Source of the DNA: Tubiluchus corallicola
Lineage: Eukaryota > Priapulida > Priapulimorpha > Priapulimorphida > Tubiluchidae
Assembly (NCBI GenBank): GCA_030141605.1
Contig: JAQGDQ010000633.1
Coordinates: forward strand, 64,001-99,162
Length of the DNA: 35,162 nucleotides
Reading direction: 5' to 3'
Shown: positions 18,460 to 27,887 of the stretch, one piece after another
Layout: the number at the start of each line of letters is the position of its first letter
Position numbering within the stretch: position 1 is the stretch's first letter
Notes under the pieces: model-generated
Databases searched by the model: none
Seen by the model: the letters and a program-made list of their open reading frames with translations, nothing else
What the model was told of the DNA's origin: nothing
Program-made: the position numbers and the translations under genes

Positions 18460-18951
18460 GTTGTGCATGTTACAGCAGACAGCAGTACCAACTGTTCATC
18501 TGGTGCGAATTTGCGTCAGGCAGATGCGGAATTTCCGCCGGCAGTGCGGCTACCGGACGGCGAAGAACACAGGAGTAAATCGTCGTGGTGGCAGCACTCG
18601 TCGAGTAACGACGAGATATTGCGCACGTGCATTCGTCCGCCCCCCAACAGATGTATTTACGAGATCGAGAGGCAACCGTCGCCGTCGCCGCGAGAAAAAT
18701 CAAACTCCATATCGTCGGCACCTCTTCGCGGCGGTTATTCACAAAGACTCGCGCCAGACGGAGCCACTGTGAGTAGGTCGTGCGCAAACAGTTCAGCTGC
18801 CGTTAGCCGTTCTAGCAGCTGTAGTGAATCGAATCTGACTGAAGGCAGCAGTGGTGGCGACGGCAGCGTTTGCCGGAACCGTTCAGCGACCGTCAGTACG
18901 ACCACTTGCTGCACTTCCTCGTGGTCCGATACACAAACTCCAAACATTTGA
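18460..18951 (+). CDS. PMEPA1/LDLRAD4-like protein, terminal coding exon with PPNR motif
   Basis: Terminal exon: acceptor TTTGATTACAG ending at 18459, frame starting GTT at 18460 in phase 0, stop TGA at 18949-18951; 163 residues. It is far GC-richer than its flanks. Visible features, by residue in this exon: FPPAVRLPDGEE at 25-36; PPNR at 61-64 within CIRPPPNRCIYE; QPSPSPR at 72-78; a Ser/Thr-rich remainder ending TPNI. In vertebrate PMEPA1 and LDLRAD4 the cytoplasmic tail has LSDGEE followed by APPNR, and PPNR is the Smad2/3-interaction motif by which these proteins restrain TGF-beta signalling. The order and spacing here match. The two PPxY motifs that recruit NEDD4-type ligases in vertebrates are absent. 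Homology is inferred from short motifs; a Ser-rich membrane protein of another family cannot be excluded. Confidence 0.6.
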   Translation, partial: VVHVTADSSTNCSSGANLRQADAEFPPAVRLPDGEEHRSKSSWWQHSSSNDEILRTCIRPPPNRCIYEIERQPSPSPREKSNSISSAPLRGGYSQRLAPDGATVSRSCANSSAAVSRSSSCSESNLTEGSSGGDGSVCRNRSATVSTTTCCTSSWSDTQTPNI

Positions 18952-19420
18952 CGGCTACTGCAACTGCAGCATTTTAGTCTTTCATAAATTAATGTACATC
19001 TGATATGAACGCCGCCAATCTATGTAACTGTGATCTGATCTTGCTTAGTGCCGACTTTGCAGTTTGTGCTGCTGAATTACTGAAAAATCAGTTACTGATT
19101 AAAATGGTTTATGTTATCCTTATTGCCGTGAAGCAGAATTTCACCAAAAGCAAAACTGAGTGAAATGTGGCACTGTGCTGTACAAACAGAAGCCCAGTTT
19201 CAATAGAACATACGTCATACTCATCGTTAGATCTATAAAATGCCGTTCTGCTCGTACAACACTACGTGAACTAAGCTGCGTCATTTCTCAACTCTTACTC
19301 GGAAGACGTGAGTTGCTCTATTTGAAGGAAATCAAACAGAGGTTGTGATGTCAGACTCTAGCCAATAAGCGACACAAATGCATAGATCACAGATTTAATA
19401 AATACCGTAGTTTCGTTGCT
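18952..19420 (+). other. probable 3' UTR of the PMEPA1-like gene
   Basis: From the stop codon to just past the first AATAAA. The sequence after the signal is GT-rich, as expected of a cleavage region. Open frames here are short and unsupported. Confidence 0.45.
19397..19402 (+). terminator. polyadenylation signal AATAAA
   Basis: First canonical AATAAA downstream of the stop at 18951, about 450 bp away, followed by TAGTTTCGTTGCTG and further GT-rich DNA. Assignment to the PMEPA1-like gene is by position only. Confidence 0.45.
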
Positions 19421-19650
19421 GCGAGCGTCGCTGCCCGTAATCTGTTCATAGTTGTTCGTATCTTATGTTGTCTTGCCTACAATACAGCTGTTCATGTTCA
19501 ATATTTTACCGTTTACTTTTTACAGATCTGAAAGCGATGATGTAAAGAGAGGTATTTAGAGATGTCGTTGTTGAGATTAAAGAAGTCTAATTTACGTAAT
19601 TTGTCCATGAATAATTCAAGCAATGTTGCTTTTTCGCCGTAAATCACTAA

Positions 19651-19842
19651 CGTCTTGGCCACCTAGTGTTGAATTACTGGAACTCTCTTCACTGTTCATA
19701 CAGTCACCTTGTAACGTCTTGGCCACCTAGTGTTGAATTACTGGAACTCTCTTCACTGTTCATACAGTCACCTTGTAACGTCTTGGCCACCTAGTGTTGA
19801 ATTACTGCAACTTTCTTCACTGTTCATACAATCACCTTGTAA
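19651..19842. repeat. 64-bp tandem repeat, 3 copies
   Basis: CGTCTTGGCCACCTAGTGTT starts at 19651, 19715 and 19779, each unit ending CACCTTGTAA. The third unit carries a few changes (CTGCAACTTT for CTGGAACTCT). Confidence 0.93.
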
Positions 19843-20014
19843 CACAATAGTTAAACGCTTGAGCTGTGATATTCTTCGAATCAACCATGTTATGCAACAA
19901 CGTCTTTTCTTCCATTATCTGAAAATTTATTTACTTGTGGCAAAACAGATTTGCTATTTTAATACCGAGTTTGTTTACGTCTGTTCGTGAGTCTATGGTA
20001 GTACATATGAGATA

Positions 20015-20611
20015 CAGTAACCTACGTATAACTCGAATTCTTGCGTGACTCTAACAGATCTCGTGGAACGGATTTTCCCTTTCGTTTTTTCCTTCAACAA
20101 ACATCGTCTAACTGGAATTATTGCGTAACTCAAACCGAACTCCCAGTAAACTTCTTAAGAGTCTGATCGAAATGACCTCGCTTATCTCAAACTAGCTCCA
20201 AAGTGAGAAATCCTACACGAAAGTGTGCACCACATTACAATTTTAACTGCTAGTTTCAGCAAAAATACTAAGATTTATTGTATTACCTTAACAGAACACT
20301 GCACACAACATGGCTTAACAAACGTGGTTTAATGTAGATCACAATATTATTATTGCCGAATTCTATTAACCATCCGACTCAGACTACAATAGACGTGGAC
20401 GAGTCATTTTATTTTCGATATTCATAAAAATTGTTGTTTAATATTTGATTAAAGGCTGTCAGTTTGTCATTTTCACAGCCTGCACTGTTACTAGTGCATT
20501 GTCCGACATTGATAAATGACTCAATCTTGTTTTCTTATGAACATTGTCTAACTCGTACCCTCCCAGAACTCGTACAAATTTTCCAGTATTCGAGTTATAC
20601 ATTGTTTGCTG
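20015..20611. mobile_element. pogo/Tigger-like element, copy B (597 bp)
   Basis: The ends are CAGTAACCTACGTATAACTC and, read inward from the right, CAGCAAACAATGTATAACTC. TA lies directly outside both ends (20013-20014 and 20612-20613). It shares long blocks with copy A (ACACAACATGGCTTAACAAA, AATGTAGATCACAATATTAT) but has just one GTCATTTTCACAGCCTG where copy A has 29 units. It retains a 5' part (about 20040-20220) that copy A lacks. No transposase frame. Confidence 0.78.
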
Positions 20612-20613
20612 TA

Positions 20614-21280
20614 CATCAAAGCTAGGGTCGTATTTGAAGTCTAACTCATCATTTGGTACTCGTAGAGCTTTTCAATTCAAATTCACACCTTTTGCTTTCC
20701 GCATAAATTAGAGTTAATCGCGCGAGCGTAAAAAAAATTTGACGAGACACAGCTTATCATGTAAATCTTGAAATTTAGATAAGATTTGTTTGTATTTACG
20801 TATAGAATTTGTAGATATTGTATAACAAAGTCACCAGTTGGCTGCTGCTTGTTGTTGTTGTTTTTGTTTAATTTACCAACAACTAAGTTCCGTTGCATCT
20901 AATGTTCGACTCGATAAGCTCTCCTATTTACATAGTAAGTAAGGAATGAAATTATTGTTCATTAATGCAGCCACTCATATTTCTTCTTATTATTATTATT
21001 ACTATTATTATTATTATTATTAACATTATAATGTTGTCTATACTGTTTAGCTATTTTATGCTTAGGTATGATTGTGAGTAACGTGTTTGGTTGTTTTCTG
21101 TTATTACGGACACTGTTTGGTAACACAGTCGGATTTAATCACTTGCATGATGATGTCCCCAGTCCTTCCCCTCAGTTCAATGTGTTTTAAACTCGGCAAC
21201 TATCTTCTTTGGGAAATTTTGTTTCAATGCGGCATATTCTGTTTTCTTGTATTGTTGTTTCGAGCAAATTTTGAGAAGAA
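20614..21280. other. gene-free AT-rich stretch
   Basis: No exon recognised. It contains an (ATT)n microsatellite at 20988-21022 and a GTTGTTGTTGTT run near 20848-20862. Confidence 0.35.
20988..21022. repeat. (ATT)n microsatellite
   Basis: About eleven ATT/TAT units with one ACT interruption. Confidence 0.88.
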
Positions 21281-21747
21281 CCCCATTCGCAGTTTCGTTG
21301 TGCGCCAGCGTAGTTGTTGTTGGTTAAGCGTACCACAGCAACACATCATAATTACAACCGTCACGTGACCTGGGTAAAACAAAGCTGTCTGCCATATCAG
21401 TTCACTAACCTTAGTGTTTTGCATGGACTTTACTTAACTATGCATTAGTCTGTGCATAGAGTGATTTACTAGCAGGATCTTGCTTGGGAACAAGAAAAAA
21501 TGAACTAGGTAAGGTTCTAGCTAGCTGTTTAAACTGTTATTATTACAATAGCATGGGCTGCGAGGTGTTGTCAAGTGTAAACAAATGTGTTGTCTGGTAC
21601 ACTTAACCTTTGACCTTTTCGCAATCATCAATCGCTGGAACTGCAAAAAGGCTTATTGAGGTGTGAATGATTAAATACGTTATGTGGTAGACTTAACCTT
21701 TGACCTTTTCACGATTATCAATTGCTAAAACTGTGAAAAGGCTTTTT
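21281..21747 (+). mobile_element. inverted-end repeat family, copy 2 (most complete)
   Basis: The left part matches copy 1 (5590-5845), including CAGTTTCGTTGTGCGC, ATTTACTAGCAGGATCTT and ATGAACTAGGTAAGG. The right part ends AAACTGTGAAAAGGCTTTT (21729-21747), the inverse of the start of copy 1, and shares an inverted subterminal AGGTTAAGT. A second similar right end lies inside at 21596-21656 (ACTTAACCTTTGACC, then GCAAAAAGGCTTA). This gives a DNA-transposon-like layout with ends of about 60 bp. No transposase frame is seen and the target duplication is unclear. Confidence 0.6.
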
Positions 21748-21858
21748 GTGCAATTAATTACTACTGTCGACCTCGAGACTAATCTATGGTATGTACCGAA
21801 TGTGACAACATCCATCTCAGACAAAGTCTCGGTGCACGGAGTCTGAAAAAATCGCAAG

Positions 21859-22019
21859 AGACGTTGCCTCTTGATGAAAGAATCGATTAGGAAATAAAAA
21901 AACACGACTGAAATGAAATGACAATTACGAAATGGAAAAAACCGAAATAGTAGTTTTTTTGGGGGGGGGTGAAAGAAAACATGGCCTTTGTTGGATTCTT
22001 GCATCGAGAGGCAACGTCT
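21859..22019. mobile_element. small MITE-like element with 26-bp inverted repeats
   Basis: 21859-21884 and 21994-22019 are inverted copies with 24 of 26 matches (AGACGTTGCCTCT, then GAATC). The interior holds a poly-A/T stretch and a run of G after T. The minus-strand frame of 113 codons across it (21693-22034) has no domain and is not accepted as a gene. Confidence 0.62.
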
Positions 22020-22545
22020 CACGGTTAGTGACATTTTGACGATACTAATCTCTTGGGAAGTTTTTCATATCATTAACACAAAGAATGTAAACTGCCCAAA
22101 AAATTAGTATTAGCAATATTATGTAATCTTTTCCTTTAATGTGAATCAAAACTGCAGCGGTAATTTGAAACGTCGTGCTGCTTTCTCATTTCTTACTTGT
22201 GGGACTTTTTCATTGTCTGTATTCTTGTCATTGCGAATTAAATTTCTATCAAAGTTTGCCATTGGCTATAGACATCTCATTTATGAAATCCACTTCTCCG
22301 GATTACATTCAGCCGAAATCGGAAACTCGAAATGGCGACTAGCTGTGCTGCTTGATAAGTGATTGCTTGTGAGATATTGTGTCCAAGCTTCCCAATCAAC
22401 CGGATGGATTAATAACATTGTTTTTCTTAGATGTCATTGAGGTGAATCGAAATTGCAAATGAGTTGTACGGAGCTGTTTACTTTATCGTGAGACTCTTTG
22501 GTTCTTCGTATGAGCTCATTTAGAAGAAATGACAATGTGTCCTGC
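22020..22545. other. gene-free stretch
   Basis: No splice-bounded exon or repeat seen before the 81-bp array. Confidence 0.35.
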
Positions 22546-23475
22546 GACTCCATTAGCAGTAAGTTTACTGCCAACTCCGCAACCCTGTATCCTTCGATGA
22601 TGCTGTGGAGTTTAACAACTACGACTCCATTTGCAGTAAATTTACTGTCGACTCTAACTCTGCAACCCTGTATCCTTCGATGGCTGTGGAGCTGAACGAC
22701 TCCGACTCCATTAGCAGTAAATTTACTGTCGACTTCAACTCTGCAGCCCTGTGACCTGCGAAGGCTGTGGAGTTTAACGCAGTAAGTTTACTGCCGACTC
22801 CAACTCCGCAGCCCTGTGTCCTGCGATTGTTGTGGAGTTCAACAACTCTGACTCCATTAGCAGTAAGTTTACTGCCGACTCCAATTCCGCAGCCCTGTGC
22901 CCTGCGATTGTTGTGGAGTTCAACAACTCTGACTCCATTAGCAGTAAATTTACTGCCTGCTCCAACTCCGCAACCCTGTGTCCTGCGATGGCTGTGGAGT
23001 TCAACAACTCTGACTCCATTAGCAGTAAGTTTACTGCCGACTCCAACTCCGCAGCCCTGTGTCCTGCGATTGCTGTGGAGTTCAACAACTCTGACTCCAT
23101 TAGCAGTAAGTTTACTGCTGACTCCAACTCCGCAGCCCTGTGTCCTGCGATGGCTGTGGAGTTCAACAACTCTGACTCCACTAGCAGTAAGTTTACTGCC
23201 GACTCCAACTCCGCAGTCCTGTGCCCTGCGATTGTTGTGGAGTTCAACAACTCTGACTCCACTAGCAGTAAGTTTACTGCTGACTCCAACTCTGCAGCCC
23301 TGTGTCCTGCGAAGGCTATGGAGTTGAACAACTCTGACTCCACTAGCAGTAAGTTTACTGCTGACTCCAACTCCGCAGCCCTGTGTCCTGCGATGGTTGT
23401 GGAGTTGAACAACTCTGACTCCACTAGCAGTAAGTTTACTGCCAGCTCCAACTCCGCAGCCCTGTGTCCTGCATT
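22546..23475. repeat. 81-bp tandem repeat, about 12 copies
   Basis: The unit contains GACTCCATTAGCAGTAAG, TTTACTGCCGACTCCAACTC, CGCAGCCCTGTGTCCTGCGA and TGTGGAGTTCAACAACTCT. Units at the left end are more diverged and one is truncated (about 22765-22780); those at the right are nearly uniform. Because 81 is a multiple of three, frames stay open on both strands for 186-295 codons, in at least four of six phases. That, and the lack of start or splice context, argues for a non-coding VNTR. Confidence 0.93.
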
Positions 23476-23479
23476 GCAT

Positions 23480-24460
23480 AACTAATATTTCATCTTTATA
23501 CATCACGGTAATTGTAGCCTCAATCGCTTTATTGAAAAAAGTTTAACAAGGCCACCATTGTACTTTAATTCTCTTCATCGTCCCTAGCAACGAATCAGCT
23601 GTAATCAAAGTTTGATTCACCTGCTGAACAAAAACCTGCGTGACTGAACTTTTTGAAGAATCAGACTGCTAATTTTCACAAAATCACGGCATTCGTGGTT
23701 ATAGTTGTAGTACTAATAATATGATACAAGTCCGTAATTTCTAGGATTGTTCCTGTTTGTAAACTGGGTCTGAAACTTTGATACTTGTAGAAATATCTGG
23801 ACAATGGGTTTTTTCGTTGGTTTTTAAAATGTTTAGTTAAGTTGGTTGTGCATTGCAAGGAATTGTGGTGTAACTCGATGGCATAGTTAACGTTCGAAAC
23901 CAAATTTTTGCATGAAGATAATGAATAATCGTGTTAGCTGTTTTATCAGTTATGCAGAGTAACTGAACTAGAGTAACTGTAGAGTAACTGAACTAAGTTA
24001 ACATTTGCTGAAAAGTAAAGAAAATTTACAGTTTACCTTTCGAGTCGTGTGCATTTTATACGGTCAATGAGCAAAAGCAGTCTAACGTATGAGTACATAG
24101 TTGTAATTTTCTTAAACACGATTGCTTGTATTCTCTAAATGTTTTGCTGAAAGGATACCGTTTTTACTGAAGAAAGATTTGTTTAGATCAAGCTTGTTTT
24201 AAGAGTTGACAGCGTTTATTAGTATTTTTGCTTTCAGCAGGTAATCATGTTATGAAAAATGATTTTACGTGTGAAATAAACGAGTATTTGATACTATAGC
24301 TGTAATTGTGGCATTTGAAAAACGAGTAAAGCTAAAGAAACCGACATGGTAAATCTTTATCAAAGTTTCAGCAGTTATTGTGAACATTATAAACCATTGC
24401 AAAGCATAAATCCGTAATGTTATACCGACAGAATTTTTTGTGTGTGTGGGGGGTACCAAC
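23480..24460. other. gene-free AT-rich stretch
   Basis: No exon supported. GAGTAACTGAACTA-type words are locally duplicated near 23958-23998. Confidence 0.35.
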
Positions 24461-24468
24461 CTAGTACC

Positions 24469-24864
24469 GATAACTGAACACAATACTGCAAGTGTTTCTG
24501 ATAACTGAACACAATACTGCAAGTGTTTCTGATAACTGAACACAATACTGCAAGTGTTTCTGATAACTGAACACAATACTGCAAGTGTTTCTGATAACTG
24601 AACACAATACTGCAAGTGTTTCTGATAACTGAACACAATACTGCAAGAGTTTCTGATAACTGAACACAATACTGCAAGTGTTTCTGATAACTGAACACAA
24701 TACTGCAAGTGTTTCTGATAACTGAACACAATTAATACTACAAAAGCGTTTCCGATAACTGAACACAATTAATACTACAAAAGCATTTCCGATAACTGAA
24801 CACAATTAATACTGCAAAAGCGTTTCCGATAATTTAACACAATTAATACTACAAAAGCGTTTCC
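24469..24864. repeat. tandem repeat: eight 31-bp units then four 37-bp units
   Basis: GATAACTGAACACAATACTG units start at 24469 and every 31 bp to 24686. From 24717 the unit is 37 bp, with an inserted TTAATA after CACAA, recurring at 24754, 24791 and 24828. The two variants are segregated in blocks. Minus-strand frames of 31-residue repeats are artefacts of the period. Confidence 0.95.
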
Positions 24865-25715
24865 GATAACTAATATCTAAAAACGTTACCATTTTGCTTA
24901 AATAACTTTTTAGTTTATTTTCTGTATTATTTGTATTAAATAATAATGTACAAAATGATTTTTCGTTACATTTTTATTTTGCCTCCATTGAATAATAATT
25001 TTGCAACGATTTCACTTTCTGAGAATTTCTTTTACTTTTCTATACTGCCCGTATTAAATAACAATAATATTTCTTTGTTGTTTGTGTTAAAATTAATAAA
25101 TATTTTAAAATGATTTTACTTCTTTGCTTTCTTCATAACCCATCAAAATCCTTGCTTTGTGTTTCTAACTTATGTCTTACTGCGCAGAAGGAAGACTGAA
25201 AATCGTGAAATTGAAAAACTTGTATCACATTGTCCTGAAGCTCACGATTTCTTTATCTTATTTTTATTAATTATTAGTTCTTAATTATGATCATTAGTCA
25301 TATTATTACATTCTCTTGTTAAAACATTAAAAATCCCACACAAGAAATTTCAGCTATAAAATACGTCTATTTCTTTATATACAGTCTAAACTTTCATCCT
25401 TGAACTAGTATGCATAACATTTACCTTCATTGAATTGCTGGCTTCCTTGCTTCATGGAAAAAACTTACCTGGGCAGTTGGCTTTCAGAGGTGACTGATTA
25501 AGCATGTGACTTAAACTGAGAGAGCAATGTGTAGTGTTATTAATGATTTATATAAATAAAGCTCACCTGTATTATACTTGAATTCTACTAATTCGCACGA
25601 ACATTTCAAATTATTATTTCTAGTTACGCAAGTCTTTCTGCTGGATGCTGCACGGTGCTGCCATCTGGTAACGAAAATAATATGAAGGCAATTTACACTG
25701 CTTTTTATGTAATAT
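24865..25715. other. gene-free AT-rich stretch
   Basis: Very AT-rich with no supported feature. A candidate exon near 25190-25260 was considered and rejected. Confidence 0.35.
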
Positions 25716-25718
25716 ATT

Positions 25719-25772
25719 GGTGTGTGTGTGTGTGTGTGTGTGTATGTGAGCGTGCGTGTGCGTACGTGTGCA
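25719..25772. repeat. (GT)n microsatellite
   Basis: About twelve GT units followed by degenerate GTGCGTGTGCGTACGTGTG. Confidence 0.9.
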
Positions 25773-26320
25773 TGTGAAAATTCAGTGCTTAAGATCATAA
25801 CCCTTGTTACCCTAATGGTTAATCTGTCCTGTACAGCATGTTTTAAATTGCTGTTCATATACTGTACCATGTTGCTCAAAGTACCTGTAGTGATCCTGAT
25901 TACCTGTCGAACTTTGTGAACTTGGCCGTGTCAAAGCTACGTGCAATGAAACATTTTTATGCGTGTGTAAATACAATTTAGAGAGTTGCTCATATTCAGC
26001 TATTTAAAACAGCAATTACGACAGAAATATTTGTATTTTTTCTTAAAAAGATTTACAGTAAAAACGATAATTCTGTGAAATTACACTAATAGTTTAAATA
26101 TTTAGTTACATTAAGCAGAGTCAGAATGATCAAACGTGTACAAAATAATTCGCAACATAAAACCAGTTTTACTTGAATCCAGCATGCAATGATCCAGTAG
26201 CAAATGTTGGGCAAGAACAAAGGAACAATTCATAGAACGCCAACAACTGAAACAGAAAAAAGAGACAAATATAAAATAGTGTTTTTGTTTACTGGTTACT
26301 AATCATACGGCCATAATATC
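25773..26320. other. gene-free AT-rich stretch
   Basis: No supported feature was seen. Confidence 0.35.
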
Positions 26321-26325
26321 CTCTT

Positions 26326-26388
26326 AGGCAGGGGGGGGGTAGCTAGGTTCTAATTCTAAAGTTAGGCGGGGGGAGGGGGGGGGCTAGC
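26326..26388 (+). repeat. paired G-runs with shared flanks
   Basis: Two G-runs, AGGCAGGGGGGGGG and AGGCGGGGGGAGGGGGGGGG, each followed by a (C)TAGCTAG or CTAGC word, lie about 45 bp apart. Together they could form a G-quadruplex on the plus strand. Function unknown. Confidence 0.6.
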
Positions 26389-27344
26389 ACACAACAAGAG
26401 GTGCCATAACACATAACGAACAATTTCTAACATACTTATTATACATTTTAATTTTGCGTTTAAAATCAAAACACGGGGAAGATACAGTTTTAAAGGAAGT
26501 GCGTAATTGTTATTTTGTATTTAAAGTTAGAACACAATAAAAAGTTTATGTCCATGGAATTTCTTACCGTAAAAAAATCTATGATAGTATGATTGTTTTT
26601 CTAAATAATCTTAACAACAGACATCATAAAACATGTTCATAACAAAAACGTAAAGACACTGTAACTTGAATTTGCAATTATATAATTATCAGTAGGAATA
26701 CTACAAGACAATACTGTCTAGATAGTGTGACAAGAACGCATTATAGCAATTAGATTTGGGGTAATTTGATCTTTGATTCAGTCAGTCAACCTTGACAAAT
26801 AAGTTACATAAATGATTTCAAAACACTGGGGCAGGTTGGTCAAATACAGTAATGACTCCATTGTTGAAAAGAAGCCAATTTTTAAAAATGTGCTTAGACG
26901 AAGTAGTTGCTACACGTGGAGTAGTTGCTACCCTTGTTAACTATGCCACTGCCTATGGGCCAGTAGCTTAAGGCTGCACGAGTTGGGTGCCCAAGCTTTG
27001 GTAAAAATCTGTTTATTCACTACGGATTCTGTTGAACTACATGCTAATTTGGTTTGCAATAAATAATAAAATAGTGCTACTTCTTAAAAAAATATTTTCG
27101 TCGACAAACAAAAGACAGCTATTCTAGTTTATTTAAAGAATTTGCAATACATTTACTTTAAGCAACAATGTAAATGTCACTGAAAAATATCACGTGTAAA
27201 AAATATTAAACGAGTGAGTTAAAGTGTGGGTCTGTCTGTGGGGGACCCACAATTTCGTTAGTCCCAAAGACCCCCCAAAAAGTCATAATCATAATATGGG
27301 AAAATAGTAAACATATCAACACTCCACTCAATTTTTTTAATGCC
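26389..27344. other. gene-free stretch
   Basis: No exon recognised. TGTGGGTC and GGACCCAC (27225-27250) form a short hairpin. A downstream 3'-UTR exon of DAD1 could lie here on the minus strand, but it could not be placed. Confidence 0.35.
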
Positions 27345-27650
27345 AGATGAATTTTGACAATACCTCTCAACCCATGCTATTGTAATAGTAACAATTTTAA
27401 CAGTTAGCTAGAACCTGACCTAGTTCATTTTTTCCTTGTTTGCAAGCAAGATCATGCTAAGCACAAACTAATGCACAGTTAAGTAAAGCCCACATAAAAC
27501 AACTGATGTTACTGAACTGATGCGACAGACGGATTTGCTGTACCCACGTGACGGACATAGTTAAGACACATTTCTGTGATACACTTGGCCTTTGACCTAC
27601 AGCAACTGCGCATGCGCACAATGAAACTGTGAAAAGGCTTACTGTCACAG
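27345..27650 (-). repeat. three-copy interspersed repeat, copy 3 (inverted)
   Basis: Read on the minus strand it follows copies 1 and 2: AAGCCTTTTCACAGTTTC, GTGCGCATGCGCAGTTGCTG, then CAAGCAAGGAAAAAATGAAC, TAGGTCAGGTTCTAGCTAAC and ATTACAATAGCATGGG. The donor-like GTAAGG of the other copies reads GTCAGG here. It carries GCGCATGCGC (a palindromic NRF1-type site) where copy 1 has GCGCACGCGC. Confidence 0.65.
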
Positions 27651-27756
27651 TAAAATTGCACAACAAGTTTTCATTAAAATAATTTCAAGTAAAGGTAATT
27701 ATATTCTGTTAAATGTTTACAAGTTGAGAACGAATGTAACTTACCAGTATTTATAT

Positions 27757-27887
27757 TTAACCAATGAAATTCATTACAACTAGATGCAGTACCACATGTG
27801 CAAAAATGAAGTCTGCGAATGCTCTTTCAGGACTCATTCCGGAAAATTCCTTCTTGTTTTGAGGGTTTACTTGAACACGCAAACAAA
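27757..27887 (-). CDS. DAD1: DAD1 oligosaccharyltransferase subunit, exon 2
   Basis: Second coding exon, read right to left. The acceptor TTTGTTTTTCAG ends at 27888; two bases complete the split Val71 codon from exon 1, and the stop TAA is at 27759-27757. It encodes residues 71-113, including [23 protein letters not shown] and the C-terminal HLVVMNFIG. These are the conserved C-terminal motifs of DAD1/Ost2, with the last transmembrane helix at about residues 93-112. Exons 1 and 2 total 342 nt, exactly 113 residues plus stop, the length of human DAD1. A strong donor, ACTG|GTAAGT, lies 12 nt after the stop (exon ends 27745), so the gene probably has a 3'-UTR intron. Confidence 0.96.

Noticed and set aside
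22619-23506. Long open frames (up to 295 codons) over the 81-bp array
   Set aside because: The repeat period is a multiple of three and frames are open in both strands at once; no start, splice or domain evidence.
24265-24805. Minus-strand frames with LQYCVQLSET repeats
   Set aside because: Generated by the 31-bp array; three overlapping phases read the same peptide.
25185-25265. Possible exon after TTACTGCGCAG with frame RRKTENREIEKLVSHCPEAHDF
   Set aside because: No donor within the open part, no family match, and it runs straight into AT-rich non-coding sequence.
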